Positions 24,301 through 35,228 of a DNA stretch of 64,000 nucleotides are shown one piece after another. The notes beneath the pieces were generated by a model. The model did not search any database, was not told the DNA's origin, and saw nothing but the letters and a program-made list of their open reading frames with translations. This DNA is from Tachypleus tridentatus (taxonomy: Eukaryota; Arthropoda; Merostomata; Xiphosura; Limulidae), in assembly GCF_004210375.1 (NCBI RefSeq), contig NC_134837.1:160063310-160127309 (forward strand). The letters run 5' to 3'. A program made the translations under genes and the position numbers. Position 1 is the stretch's first letter. Every line of letters begins with the position of its first letter.

Positions 24301-27300
24301 GCTTAGGCGATAGCGTGACGCAGGCCCTCTATTGGGAAGAGCATATATGTTTAATATTGTTATTTTACAGAGTCACTTTTTAAAATAATTAGATTGAAAA
24401 TAAAAATATATTAGATGGAGTCTCTTCTAAAGTGTCTACATTTTTATCAATATCGTATTATGTTTGTTATTATCTTTAGACGATAAAATTCGAAGTTCCA
24501 GAAAGAGTAGTCATTTTTCTATTTAATGGACGTTTTCAGTCTTTTGATCGTTCTAGCTATATTTGGTGTTAACCTCTCTACACAGATATTTTTATGTAAC
24601 ATGTGATTATAGTAATTAGATAGGGTAAAAAAAATGTTGCCATACAAAGTGTTTATATTACAGCTTACCCAACATTCAAACAAATATATTAAAAACATCC
24701 TTTCTGTCAATATAAAAAGATAGGAGCTGTTGTGTATGTGAGTACATAAGCTTTCAAGAGAAAAATAAGTATTATTACCCACACGTGTGTGTACATGTTC
24801 TGAGTTTTATCTATCACCATCTTTAGGCAAACAATGAAATTTTAATTGCAATATCGATTTTTTCTTATTGTAGAACACAACTCTAAATAGCGTAAATGAC
24901 TTAATTTTTATTGAGAATATTTTGTATGCTTCAGTATTAAATTTGAATGACATTTTTAGTTGCTTTGCACAGCCATAAAGGCAACAGATGTATACATTAA
25001 TAATTAAATATATTAGTGTATTTCTGGGTATTAGATATCTCAATATTTTGTTTTATGGGCAATTTAGATTGTAATATTTGTGGAAACCAATACTGAACCC
25101 TTAAGATTCTCTCCAATTTGTGAAATATGTTTTTTAAACGTCCACCATGCTAATACATAACATAGTAAGATTTTATAATTGTTGTTATCCTGTTCTTGCA
25201 TAAATATCATTACTTTATAACAATTTCTTCCATAGCTCCAGGAGTTGTTTCTCATTCTTACTCAGACTACAGATCTCTACCTGTCCACTCCCGCGTAGAT
25301 TTATTCCCTCATGAGAATCCACACAGCTCTCTCTCCCGTACGGTCACGCACAACTCTTCAGCTACTGCACATCGGTTATCCTTCACTCCCCAACATTCAA
25401 CACATCATTTGGGACTGTCACCTCCTCACCTCTGTGTTACCAGCACGAGTCAGGTACATACACAAACTTCTCGTGGACCCCTCACTAGTCTTGTTCTTTC
25501 TAGTTCCCCCTCGTCCTCTCCACATCATTCACCTACAGGAAGACCTTCAGCCATTCCAACTTCAGTTATTACCACAGCCAACAACACTGTTTCGCTTGGC
25601 TCTGACGTGGACTCATCGTGTTACGTTGAAGACCTATCTCGTCAGTCGAAGCCTAAAAGAAAAGGTACAGATGCCTGCTATAGTGTTGTAACTTAACAGA
25701 GGGAGTAAATGATCCGTATTTGTCAAACTATGACGAGGTCTACCTAAACAGGCTTGAGCGCCTAGTGTCAAACAGTCTTGTAAAATGTAACGTGCTTCTC
25801 ACAAACAGGTTGATAGAGTTATGACTTCACAAGTAATTTACATTTATAAATACATGTTTTTAGTATTTATCTGTTTTAATATTCAATAATTAGTATATTC
25901 AGATGAAAAGAGCTATTCACTTTGAAATAATGACCATTTGTGTGTTAACACCCATCGAGTTCGTATAGACCCACAACTGTTTTTTAAAAAAAACTTTTTT
26001 TTCTTGTTACGACTGTTGTTTACAGGGCCCCAATATCTAAACAAAAATAACACGAATATCGTAATTTATGCTATTAATTACTGCTGGAGTGCCCCATATA
26101 TTTTATATGGAAGAATAAGTGATTGTATTCCATTTCTTTTCTTGTTTTGTCAGCTCTTTACACTAATTGTTGTAAAAGATAACAGTATAAAAATTAATAA
26201 TTTCAGCCCAGTTATTTTGGTCTGTTCCTTATACTTAGTGTTGTAATGTAAGAATAAAAAAAAAAAAAAAACACTCAGTATAACATAGTCGGATATGCTA
26301 CTGAAATATGCATCAGAACGTAATAATAACAGCGTTATTAGATAAGTTACGATAAAATAATAATAAAAATGTAAGAGACGTTGAGAGTACTGATCAGATG
26401 AGTGATGTTTGATTTCATATTTAAGTTAATCTGCTAAATACTGATATTACCTGTACGTGAAGAAAGACTTTTACAGAAGTTCTACTGTAAAACTTTATCT
26501 GAACTCGATTTTCCTAAAGGAATTATCTTTCAGTCAAGGCTCATTAATGTATGTTGGACAATTCATGTACACGGTCTAACACTTCATGATTTATCTCTGA
26601 GTGTGCATGTTATGTAATTTGACGTGACGATATGACTCTTTATCAGTTCTTTATATATATATAATGTTACAGGGATCTGGGATTGCCCTATCCTACTGCA
26701 GTAGATATAATTTTACAGAGATCTGGGATTATAACTTATTCTGCTTCACTAGATATAATCTTACAGGGATCTAAGACTATGAATTTTGCTACTTGATTAG
26801 ATACATATTTACAACGATCGAAGTGTATAATTTGATAAAGTTACCTAGTTACCCAGACCGATTTACCGGATAATAGCTAGTATCATAATTCGACAGATGC
26901 TTGCGTTACAATTTATCTCAAGTGACCTTTCTGGGGTCACTTTGGAATTTTTATTTCACCCTTTTATTAGCTAACTTACCGATCTATATGCTATCTCCCC
27001 TCTATCTCCCCCAACATTTGTTTTACCCACGTAAGTAATATCTTAGTAAAAGTATTACAAATGCTTATGTGGGTGGATGGATACATAAAATTTTGTACTG
27101 GTACAAAGTTTTAATTTATTTTATTTTGAATGAAAAACTAAATTTATTAAGAAATTCCTTTGGTAATCGTATCATTAGAGATGAATGTGAAATTCATAAT
27201 ATTTGATCAAAACAATACATTTCGCTCGATGTATAGCAAGTCGTTTAAAATTATCTCCATGGCACAGAATTTTATGTATCATACAATAAAAGGTAGTTTC

Positions 27301-28926
27301 ACAATATATTTCACAATATCTAAAGTATCGACTGGCTGATGTATCAAACAATTTAAATATAAAAAGTATTACAAAGATAATTTTGTATAATTTTATCAGC
27401 ACGAAAATTAAAGAATACTGACGATATTTCCTGTGTGAAGAGGAAAAGTCGAGAAGGTAAATATGATTAATATAATATTCTATGTCTCATATTGGATCCC
27501 AAAACACCACGATTAGACACCTGCTCTAATAACATTGCTTCGAGTTTACTTGGATAAGCTTTTTAAATATGTTTGTTTGTTTTTTACGTATAAACAATTC
27601 AAATGTTAAAAATTAAAATAAATATTTTTTCTTCGAAACCTCGGAAAGATGTGAAAACATAAAATAGAAATAAATCACAAACATAAGATAAGCAGTTTTA
27701 AGCCGTGTATGACAATTCCTTGCTTTACTCTGAAGTTCACCAAAATTAACTTCTACTTGTAGATATTTTTCAATCTTCAGTTTTAGTTACGAAATATATG
27801 GAAACAATAATATATTATTTTCACAAATACATTAACAATAACGTCTATGAAACACTGTAGAAGTTAAGTGAACATAGGAATAAAAATACTTTTATAGTAT
27901 TATCAAAGATAACCTGCCCCCATGTGGCACAGTGGTATTTCTACAGACGTACACGGGGATTTAATACCCGTGGTGGGCAGAGCACAGAAAACCCTTTGGG
28001 TAGCTTGGTGCTTAATCATAGATAACCCTCTGATATTTATAGCGCCATCTAGTTGTCATTTATAAAAAGTTAACTTTTAAAAATTAGGTATTTCCATATT
28101 ATTATTATTACTTTCAGTCTGAGGGTGGACCACGTTTTAGTTGTTTTTTTATTATTGGTGAAAATATTTCTATCCTGACAACATATTGATATATATTTAT
28201 ACCAACTCAGGTTCTACGACTTATCTGTGGGAGTTTCTCTTAAAATTACTTCAAGACAAGGAATACTGTCCTCAATATATTAAATGGACAAATCGAGAAA
28301 AGGGAATTTTTAAGCTTGTAGATTCTAAAGCTGTCTCAAGACTTTGGGGAGTTCACAAGAACAAACCAGACATGAATTACGAAACAATGGGCCGTGCCCT
28401 GAGGTACGTACCATTTTAATTCATTAACTTTCTTTTTATTTTCTGCAACTAGAAAATATTGCTATTTTATGTTATTAATATTAACTCCCATAACTGCATG
28501 CTACGTAATTAGATGCTAAAAATAATCAACTCGTAATGATTATAGGTAGTTAAGCAGTATATGTTTACGTCCTTAAGAATGCGTTGTTTTATTAATTGGT
28601 TTAAATGAGCACTGTATTCGTACAAATATACTTTGAAGTAATGACAACAGAGTCCATTAAAATATTATTCTTCTAAATCCTTTGTAACGAATTTAAATCT
28701 TTATAAGATACTTTGATTTGTCGTAAACAAGGTTTATAGATCAATAGACAGACACCTCATGTTGTTTGTGGTATTAAAGTTCTAAAAAGAATCTCTTTAA
28801 AACACGTGTTTCTCTTCAAGGTATTACTACCAACGTGGAATTCTGGCTAAAGTGGACGGGCAGAGACTAGTCTATCAATTTGTGGACGTTCCAAAGGATA
28901 TTGTAGAGATCAATTGTTCAGGATGA
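6141..28926 (+). CDS. Eip74EF: E74-like ETS transcription factor gene (3' part, five exons)
   Basis: Sequence-specific DNA-binding transcription factor of the ELF/E74 branch of the ETS family, acting in the nucleus. Join 6141-6341, 8657-8761, 25236-25664, 28211-28403 and 28821-28926: every junction has AG/GT sites and matching phase, giving 343 codons and a TGA. The C-terminal ~98 residues are a complete ETS domain: a [12 protein letters not shown] helix 1, [15 protein letters not shown], and the recognition helix [18 protein letters not shown]. These segments agree with my memory of Drosophila E74 better than with ETS1, ERG or ELK. In insects E74 is an early ecdysone-response gene with alternative promoters sharing 3' exons; whether that holds here is inference. 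The first exon seen begins in mid-codon, so at least one upstream exon is missing, outside the window or unrecognised. The acidic, Ser-rich N-terminal part resembles a transactivation region. Confidence 0.9.
7252..7530 (+). mobile_element. SINE-A, full length, well preserved
   Basis: CpG-rich B-box region GGTTCGCATCCCCGTCGCGC retained, which suggests a relatively young copy. Confidence 0.93.
8657..8761 (+). CDS. Eip74EF: E74-like gene, acidic/serine exon
   Basis: Acceptor TTAG and donor GTATTT; phase 1 in, phase 1 out. It encodes a compact motif, [17 protein letters not shown], followed by a charged AEEYKTK segment. The Asp/Ser-rich pattern looks like a conserved regulatory or transactivation motif, and the coding frame is unusually free of decay for this AT-rich region. 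Short length and exact phase match to both neighbours support it as a real exon. Confidence 0.75.
11253..11377 (-). mobile_element. SINE-B, full length
   Basis: Ends at CACTGGGGGGC; tail TTTAGAATTAAGCACAAAG. Confidence 0.88.
14272..14530 (-). mobile_element. SINE-A, worn
   Basis: Tail, middle and most of the head are recognisable; the head ends at TGGCCATG. Confidence 0.85.
14860..15060 (-). mobile_element. divergent SINE-A-like element
   Basis: GGAAGACAACTAGTCAACAG, CCCACCAC, GGGGCTGCT and AAAGTGGGATT follow the order of the SINE-A middle, but the tail is unlike it and the head barely comparable. Either a very old copy or a separate family sharing the central domain. Confidence 0.4.
15323..15574 (-). 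mobile_element. SINE-A, worn
   Basis: Tail TTCGCGCAAAGCTACATGAG is clear; the head ends GACATGACGGGCC with a short internal loss. Confidence 0.85.
16810..16920 (-). mobile_element. SINE-C, full length
   Basis: TCTTATAGCAAAGCCACATC to CCGCTGTACTAGCGGGGGC. Confidence 0.88.
17920..18002 (+). mobile_element. SINE-B with internal deletion
   Basis: Head CCCCTAGTGGCTCAGCGGTA joins almost directly to the tail CATTGTGTAGCTTTGTACTT. Confidence 0.8.
18765..18845 (+). mobile_element. SINE-B head only
   Basis: GACACAGTGGTATGTCTGC through GCCCGTGGTGGACAGA; tail missing. Confidence 0.75.
19433..19560. repeat. 45-bp tandem repeat, about 2.8 copies
   Basis: GTTATTGTGTTGTGGGTTTA begins at 19433, with near-identical copies at 19478 and 19523; each contains AGTATGGAGC(T/C)CTCAA. 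Confidence 0.92.
19924..20054 (-). mobile_element. SINE-B, full length
   Basis: Head end carries a run of nine G in CACTGAGGGGGGGGGC. Confidence 0.88.
20219..20340 (-). mobile_element. Penelope-like end fragment
   Basis: Contains AACAACATTTCGACCTTC and GGTCATCTTCAGGTCA, the same structured motif as in the Penelope arms, after a duplicated TTTTATTGATAAGCA. No coding part is attached. Confidence 0.6.
20458..20790. repeat. degenerate ~60-bp tandem repeat, about five copies
   Basis: Recurring ATGCTGA..TTAGCC..TGACGTAT-like and GTGCTTT(A/G)CACC-like blocks, spaced about 47-62 bases. The three rightmost copies (about 20,600, 20,662 and 20,724) are the clearest. Confidence 0.65.
21432..21506 (+). 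mobile_element. SINE-B fragment
   Basis: CCGGTTTCGATACAGAGCAC and AGATAGTCCATTGAATAA, with an internal deletion. Confidence 0.6.
21853..21899 (-). mobile_element. SINE-C tail fragment
   Basis: ATTATTGCAAAGCCACTCGG and GCTATCTGCTGAGTCCATCG only. Confidence 0.7.
21942..22336. repeat. 66-bp inverted repeat with 263-bp spacer
   Basis: Arms 21942-22007 and 22271-22336 are reverse complements with one mismatch; the left arm starts CAAAGGGGTAAAAACG. The spacer has no coding capacity. No flanking duplication was identified, so its class is unknown. Confidence 0.9.
22583..22604. repeat. (AT)n microsatellite
   Basis: About ten uninterrupted AT dinucleotides. Confidence 0.9.
22700..22865 (+). mobile_element. 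SINE-A, heavily worn
   Basis: Begins near the B box (GAGTTCGAATCTCATC) and keeps GGGGCGTTATAA and GGCACGGCTAAC. Confidence 0.65.
24060..24345 (+). promoter_or_regulatory. candidate internal promoter/enhancer block in E74-like intron
   Basis: A GC- and CpG-richer island in otherwise AT-rich intron, ending ~890 bp before the large exon. It contains an ETS-type site CAGGAAGT (24075-24082), a CCAAT box (24111-24115), and a perfect 13-bp palindromic X-box-like site GTTGCTAAGCAAC (24272-24284). No transposon similarity was seen. Drosophila E74 has nested promoters sharing 3' exons, so an internal promoter here is plausible but unproven. Confidence 0.35.
25236..25664 (+). CDS. Eip74EF: E74-like gene, large Ser/Thr/Pro/His-rich exon
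   Basis: Acceptor TTCTTCCATAG, donor GTACAG. It adds about 143 codons, low complexity and rich in Ser, Thr, Pro and His (for example [15 protein letters not shown]), ending in a basic SKPKRKG that may act as a nuclear localisation signal just before the ETS domain. Such disordered linkers are usual upstream of ELF/E74 ETS domains. The open frame at 25311-25691 in another phase is a shadow of this exon. Confidence 0.85.
26661..26835. repeat. 46-48 bp tandem repeat, about four copies
   Basis: ATAATGTTACAGGGATCTGG starts at 26661, with diverging copies at 26707, 26755 and about 26803; each is bounded by TAGATATAAT-like sequence. Confidence 0.8.
27915..28018 (+). mobile_element. SINE-B, nearly full length
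   Basis: TGTGGCACAGTGGTATTTCT, ACCCGTGGTGGGCAGAGCAC, tail GGTAGCTTGGTGCTTAA. Confidence 0.85.
28211..28403 (+). CDS. Eip74EF: E74-like gene, ETS domain exon 1
   Basis: Encodes the N-terminal two thirds of the ETS domain, from [11 protein letters not shown] through [11 protein letters not shown]. Acceptor AACTCAG, donor GTACGT after the split Arg codon (AG|G). The intron inside the recognition helix, between ALR and YYYQRG, fits the position I recall for many ETS genes. The Trp residues of the winged helix-turn-helix core are present. Confidence 0.95.
28821..28926 (+). CDS. Eip74EF: E74-like gene, terminal exon (ETS domain end)
   Basis: Starts after TTCTCTTCAAG and completes the recognition helix ([20 protein letters not shown]), the beta-wing and a short E74-like tail [12 protein letters not shown], then TGA at 28924-28926. 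The ETS domain lies at the extreme C-terminus, as in E74 and unlike ELF1, ELF2 or ELF4, which carry long C-terminal extensions. Confidence 0.95.
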
Positions 28927-29640
28927 TCTATTGTTAAATTTCGTGCTATCTTCCAGAAAATGGCCAAGTCTGTGATGTTATTGTAATTGTTTGAGCTGTA
29001 AGCTCGTAGATGATAAGGGATTAATTTACCTTCTGTAATAGACACTTTTGCTGTGCATCAGAGAGTTTTGAATGACATAAGTATCCCCAATAAAAGTCTA
29101 GAAACTAAGTTGTTGATTTAAATGAAGAGGGTATATATATATATTTTTATATCAGGGATACTCTATATGCTATTGTTAATCTAAAATATAAAATACACGT
29201 TATTTATTTTTGTCACAATAATCTCTTGCAGTTTTAAGTTCTTCAAGACGATTAGAGAAATTCATTTGAAACTGAATTTATAAAATTTATTTATATAAGG
29301 TGGTATGTATGTATATATATATATATATTTACATGCACATAAAATGGCGAGTGATAAATATAAACCAGAAGATCGAAACAGTTTTTACATCATGGAATGA
29401 CACAAGCTTTCGTCCAAATGCGAAGAAATTTTTAATTCAGAGGAAAATATGTCAACAAAACTAAAAACTTGCTCGTGTACTTACACTTTGTTAGTTGACA
29501 GTTCTTCTGTCAGCTAGTGAGAGAATTATACGATAACGTTTATAGTACAATACATTTTGTGCATCCTTAATACAGCTTGATCATCATTTATCTTACCGCT
29601 ATCCTATAGCGATAATTAAGATAATTCATTACAATAAAAA
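28927..29640 (+). other. Eip74EF: E74-like gene 3' UTR and candidate poly(A) signals
   Basis: Untranslated sequence after the stop. AATAAA hexamers lie at 29089-29094 (163 bases past the stop) and at 29633-29638, the second followed by a TG-rich stretch. Which is used cannot be told from sequence alone. Confidence 0.5.
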
Positions 29641-29860
29641 CACTTGTATGTTGATGGTAAAATGGCGTGTTATTATTAAGGTTATAAGAAAATACGAAAA
29701 AGTTTGTTTATTCACTACTTTGTATTTGTGAGCGTAAAGAATGTTTTCCTTTCCCTTTTGCTAGAGTAATTATGTAATATTGAAAACCTAATGTATGTAC
29801 ATCAGTTTTAAACTGCAGGTAACTCCAGTTACAGTAACTATGTCAGAACTTGTAAAGTAT

Positions 29861-29982
29861 GTTTGTTTCAAGCTAAGCACAAAGCTACACACTGGACTAT
29901 CTGTGCTCTGCTCACTACGGATATCGAAACCTGTGTTCTAGCGTTGTAAGCCCGCAGACGTGCCGCAGTGCCACTGTTGGGT
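29861..29982 (-). mobile_element. SINE-B, full length
   Basis: Lies just past the E74-like 3' UTR; tail AGCTAAGCACAAAGCTACAC. Confidence 0.87.
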
Positions 29983-30696
29983 AGTCGTACAGTTTATAGC
30001 ACACGTACATATAGCTTTAGGGGAATGTTCTGTATACCGTCACAATAAATAAGTAGTACATTAGAAAAAAAATTATTGGGAAGATATATTTCTGTGTCAC
30101 TTTTAAGCGCCTGACTAGAAATGTATCACAGAAACTGCCCATTTTGGGACCCTTGTTTGAAGGATGATGGACGGTCTGAGGGTATGAACTGAGAAAATGA
30201 AGCATTTATAGCTTTCAAATAGAGCAATTCCTAAAGGATACATGGTAAACGGACATGTACTCTAAAGTAGCCGTAAAATGATTGATAAACCTGGCAGGTG
30301 GGGCCGATGTTTTTTGGCTCCTTCTCCTATGTCATAGGTGAAAAATCTAGTTGTTAAAAACACGTGTTATTACGCAAAGCATCGCGTCATATTTCTATCA
30401 ACGGGTTGTGGGAGTTGATTACGTTTACATTTTCATGTGATAGTGTCAGGTGTTGTGATGGTTTCAAGTATTATTTAGTAAGTGCACGATGAAAAATTGT
30501 CAATGTAAACAGCGCGAAAACACTTTGTTATAAATTTTTATCGTGTAATTAATGACAAACTTAAGCTCTAAATAAGTGGATCAGTGGTTCTTAAGTTGCT
30601 TTGCCCCCCCACCCAAGAAAAAAAGCCACCCAACCAGCATAAGACGAACATTGTGCTTGGTGTAATATTTAATATCAACATTATATCTGATAATTC

Positions 30697-30740
30697 ATAA
30701 TGACGAGAAACCCACTTGGAGTAAAAGTGTATTTGGTGTA
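30697..30740 (-). mobile_element. short Penelope-like outer-end fragment
   Basis: GACGAGAAACCCACTTGGAG matches the outermost part of the Penelope-like copies at 39.1 kb and 62.0 kb. Immediately upstream, CAGTGGTTCTTAAG (30,591 on) resembles a hAT terminal repeat, but no partner end was found. Confidence 0.4.
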
Positions 30741-33700
30741 AATATTAGTCCTGAATATTTAAAACTTTTTTTTAGTCAGAATTTTGAAAAAAGCATGAGA
30801 GGTACTTCGTGGAATTTGTTTTCAGTAATCGTCTCTTAGTACTGATAAAATAACTTTTTCGATACAGTCGAATTAATCAATCGTTATAGATTGAATGTTT
30901 AGTGTGATATGTTTTCTATACCTTCGACGATAGGAACTTTGTGTGTTGCTAGAACGAGTATATTTTGCACGAAGGATGTTGAAGTTTTCTCTTGTTGTGT
31001 CAACTGTGGCACTTCCGTTTAAGAAATAGAATGAAAGTTCTAATGATTAAATTTGCTGAAGTTAGGGTAGCCAACCTTATACAATATATATGTGTGTATA
31101 AAAAAGTGGAACTCGCATCTTATCTACATGTAGTCTGCAAAATGTCAGTTAATACTAGCTTCTAATCAAAGTAAGCTAAAAATCGTCCTGTTAATGAATA
31201 TAGCCAGTGAGATATAATTTTATTACATTCTTACTTCTAAAAAGTAGAATGAATTGTTTCGTCACATGGGTATCCATGATGTTACAGACATTTTTTTTCG
31301 TAAACACAATATCTTACAACGTTTGGCCAGCTCAGGTGATTTAGATTAGTCCTAAATCCATTTATTAAGTACACAGTGCAAAAAAGAAATCTCTATAATA
31401 AACTATAATAAATTAAAATTTTGATATGTCAAACATTCTAACCAATAGTTTTAATGAAAATAAATATCAATAACAGAATATAATATTATTTTTGTTATAT
31501 TCATGTTTAATTATCAAGGTTAATGGAGTATGAATTATGAAAGTCGTTAATTATTGTGCTAAAAATAAGTAAAAAAGTTAGAAATAAACATGAAAGATAT
31601 AAGTATATATTGGCTGTATTTGTAAATGTGTCTACTCGCTTCTGCAAAGAAGCCTACACCTTTTGAAAGCACTTGAGCCATGGTTTTTATCAAACAGCTT
31701 AATATTAGTTGACGCTTGCCACCTAGTGGTAATTATTGTTACGAGAATTTACATAAGGTTGATTCATTCCTGTCCTTTGCACAATTTTTTATTATCTGTT
31801 TTAAATTCTGTGTTTGCTATTTAATGTCTTATAAGTACCAAAAATGACTATGGTTATGTTTATTGTTGAAAATAAAATATAATGTTTTGTAAATATCAAC
31901 TGAAGGAATAAATATCAAAGAAAACTCGTTTATTTACTTTTTTCACTTTGGTTTTGGCGTAACCCAAACCTAGTCAAAACTCAAGAAATCGAGAAATTAT
32001 AAACCATTTTTCCTACGTATGAATATACTTTCGTGGAAAGTTCATCTAGCCATCAAGGTATATCACAACTGCTACGGATTAGTATGTTGTCTGAAACTTT
32101 GTTTACAGCGACACCTGTGAGGAGTGTATAATATTCAGAGTACTGACTTAAGGTCTTTTTTCGTTAAATTTAACAACTGAGTTGAAAAAACTAATATTGC
32201 AACACTTCTTATCAATGTAATAGAACAGTGGTTGCTTTTTGTTTAGGGTTACTTAAAACTGCTTTTTGTAGAATTTATTTCATTTTGTTGACCAAACTTA
32301 CCAATAAAGAACACTGAGATTTGTTCAACACACAGATATAATCCTGCTTTGCCTACCACAAGTGTGTTTAGTAAGGTGTATTACTGACAGATGAAACAGA
32401 ATAATGCACAATCAAAGGAAACAAAAACATTTAGAAGTCTCGTTAAACATAATAATAACAAACCAATAAACTGTGATGACACTTTTATAATAAAAAAAAA
32501 TTATATACATTTACCATACCCACCAGTTCTTTATACTTTTGTGAATAAAAACAAACAAACAAGAACACAAACCTGATCGGAATGTCGTAACTTCATACAC
32601 AAACATACCAACGTCGGCTTGGGTTCCGGAAGCAATATGAATAATTCTTGAACAGTTAGTTCCCAAAGAATCGAAATAAATAAGGGTAAATACGTTATCG
32701 TTTACAACTGATATATAAAAGTTTTAAATAGATTTAGTTTCAAATAAAAAATTCATACTGATATTTGTTCAATAATGTTCAGTTTTAAAAGCCACTGTGA
32801 GTTTTGATATGCTTCTTTAATTTTGCTCTATCGTTATTTGAAGTTTTAACTGATGTCCTCTTTGGAAAACCATTAAAGTATAAATATAACAATCGACAAA
32901 CTCTCAGTTACATTTTAATAGTTAAGAAAATGCATTGAAATTCAAGACAAACGCATTTATTTTATGGTCCAAAACTTTCTTTTTCTAAATCCGTGATGGA
33001 ATGTTGACAAATTTTATCGTTGTGTATATGTTTAAGATTCTGTGGAAGTTTTTAGATCACTTGTGTTACATGGCAAACATGGAATGAAATCTGTGGAATC
33101 CTTGCACGATTAAAAGAAAAAAATATGGTTTACTCTGTCATATTATGATCTAAAATTACGTTTATCAATAGTGTTATGAATACAATTTTTAAAGGTTAAA
33201 CACATATAATGTTGTAAGAGAAAACTGATACAGCATGTGAAACTTGTAAATTATGAAGGTAAATACATAACTGAAACCCATTCGTATATTAAATGAATGT
33301 CAACGTAATTATCTTAAAGCTAGCATTTTCACACACAATACACATCCGAAAAAAATATAACAACGTTTTAAAATGGTTTAAGCTTATTAGAACAGATAAA
33401 TCAAAAGTCTGAAACCTACTGATATTTAGAGTTGCTTTTCTCAAGTGCGGTCAAATTATTCATCACACATTTGTGATATGATGCTATTCATTAATTTTTA
33501 CAATGAAAGCTTTGTGATATTTGTATAAAAGGTGTTTATGATACTTAGAAATCACAAACATCACTGAGATAAAAACAAATGACAGTTTTATATGATTTTA
33601 TCATAACTCATTTAACATAAAACGAAATAGATCAGTAATAAAGAGAAGTCGAAATAAAAAAAGTCTCAGACAATAGTTCAAAACTCAAAAAAAGCTTAAG

Positions 33701-34799
33701 AAATATTCTAAATGTAACTTTTCTTATACAAAAACAGTTTTTAATAAATCGTTTAAAACCTTTAAGAAAATGAGCTATAATATCAAGTTTTACATGATTC
33801 AAACGTCAAGGTTAATTAAACAGTCGTCGCTCATGAAAAGTGATGATGGACACACATACAAGTACAACTACATCCGCCAGGTCCCAGCCGTCGACACACA
33901 GGGTTTGACTGATGCACTGTTCTTGAAACATTCTCTGTTTTCCCTCCTAAGTTCTTAGAATTCAATATCATACCAAAATTGAACGCTCATAGCAGTTGTT
34001 TGTGAAGATATTATATTTTTAGATGATAATGATGCCATCAGGTGAAACTGCATCATAATATCATCCCCTAGTAAATGATAAAAAACATCCTTATATTTTA
34101 TGAGAAAAGAATAGCTGACTAGATTTGAATTGATTGCAACTTGCTTTTCGTTAACTTTGACAAAAATAAGGGTTAAGATAATTGATTCGATTTAATAGAA
34201 AAGCAAAAAACCCTTGATCGCTATTGTAAGGTCACCTGAGAAAGTGTTCCTTGTGACAATCGTGGTATTATTTAAAAACATAAAAAACATGGTTTAACGT
34301 AAGAAAACACGCCTCCCCTACCTTTTCTATCGATTATAGACAGACAAAATAGATTTCTTTTTTAAATCCTGTCTTCCGTGAATACTTATAATATAGGAAC
34401 ACGTACTCCACCAGCTAATATTTCAGCTATGTTTCTTTATAACGAATATCATCAGGTCAAGTCTAATGTCATCAGTAAGAAAACATTGTTCGACATCTGA
34501 TATTTCTTCCAATTTGCAACTTGTTCAGTCTTTCATTTTTCACCGGTTTACCACTCTTCAAATTTTAGTTGTATTATTTGTTTATGTTACGTTAAAATAA
34601 AATATATTGTTGCTGTGAAGATATTTTAATTTTTAAGAAAGAAAAGACATCATAGAACACTGAAATAAATTAGACAATTTAAATATTAGACAATCTTTGT
34701 CGTCTAAAACCAGAGTATAGGTTCGCGTATACTTGCAGCTGCTGCCACCTGTTAGTAGGAGTTAGTTCAACAGCATCTTTGTTCTTTTCTTTTTCGTTA

Positions 34800-34903
34800 A
34801 GTACAAATCTACAGTACGGGCTTTCACTGCTGTGCCCACCAAGAGCATTTAAGTCCAATTATTAGAGGAATGATCCTTCAGACTTACCGCTGAGCCACTG
34901 GTA
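34800..34903 (-). mobile_element. SINE-B, heavily worn
   Basis: CTGTGCCCACCAAGAGCA and ACTTACCGCTGAGCCACTGG remain. Confidence 0.6.
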
Positions 34904-34956
34904 GCAAAATATAACGCAAAATCTAATTCAAGCTAAAACCTGAAGAAAAAGAATTT

Positions 34957-35228
34957 GCTTGTTTTTAAATTTCAGGCAAGGTCACACGATGACTATCTGC
35001 GCTAGCCGTTCCTAATTTAATAGTGTAAGACTAGAGGGAAGGCAACTAGTCATCACCATTTATCACTAACTCTTGCGCTACTCTTCTACCAACGAGTAGT
35101 TGGATTGACCTTCACTTTATAACGTCCTCACGGCTGAAAGGACGAGCATGTTTGATGTGATGAAAATTCAAATCCGCGACCCTCAGATTACGAGTCGAGT
35201 GTCTTAACCACCTGACTATGTCGGCCCT
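34957..35228 (-). mobile_element. SINE-A, full length, worn
   Basis: From TTTAAATTTCAGGCAAGG (tail) to CTATGTCGGCCCT (head). Confidence 0.87.

Larger units (their letters stand above)
8762..25235 (+). other. 16.5 kb intron of the E74-like gene
   Basis: Bounded by donor GTATTT and acceptor TTCTTCCATAG, both phase 1. It contains SINEs, three tandem-repeat patches (19,433; 20,458; and a short AT run near 22,583), a Penelope-end fragment, a 66-bp inverted repeat and the 24,060 regulatory-looking block. Nothing recognisable was seen in 9,000-11,250 or 11,380-14,270 beyond AT-rich sequence. Confidence 0.7.
25665..28210 (+). other. intron of the E74-like gene
   Basis: Lies between the Ser/Pro-rich exon and the first ETS exon. 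It holds a decayed 46-48 bp tandem repeat (26,661-26,835) and one short SINE (27,915-28,018). No further exon was recognised. Confidence 0.7.

Noticed and set aside
25311..25691. 126-codon frame overlapping the E74-like large exon
   Set aside because: Alternative phase of a low-complexity coding exon; the phase 25196+3k joins correctly to both neighbouring exons.
30591..30630. Complete hAT element starting CAGTGGTTCTTAAG
   Set aside because: Only one terminus was found; no second end or matching octamer nearby.
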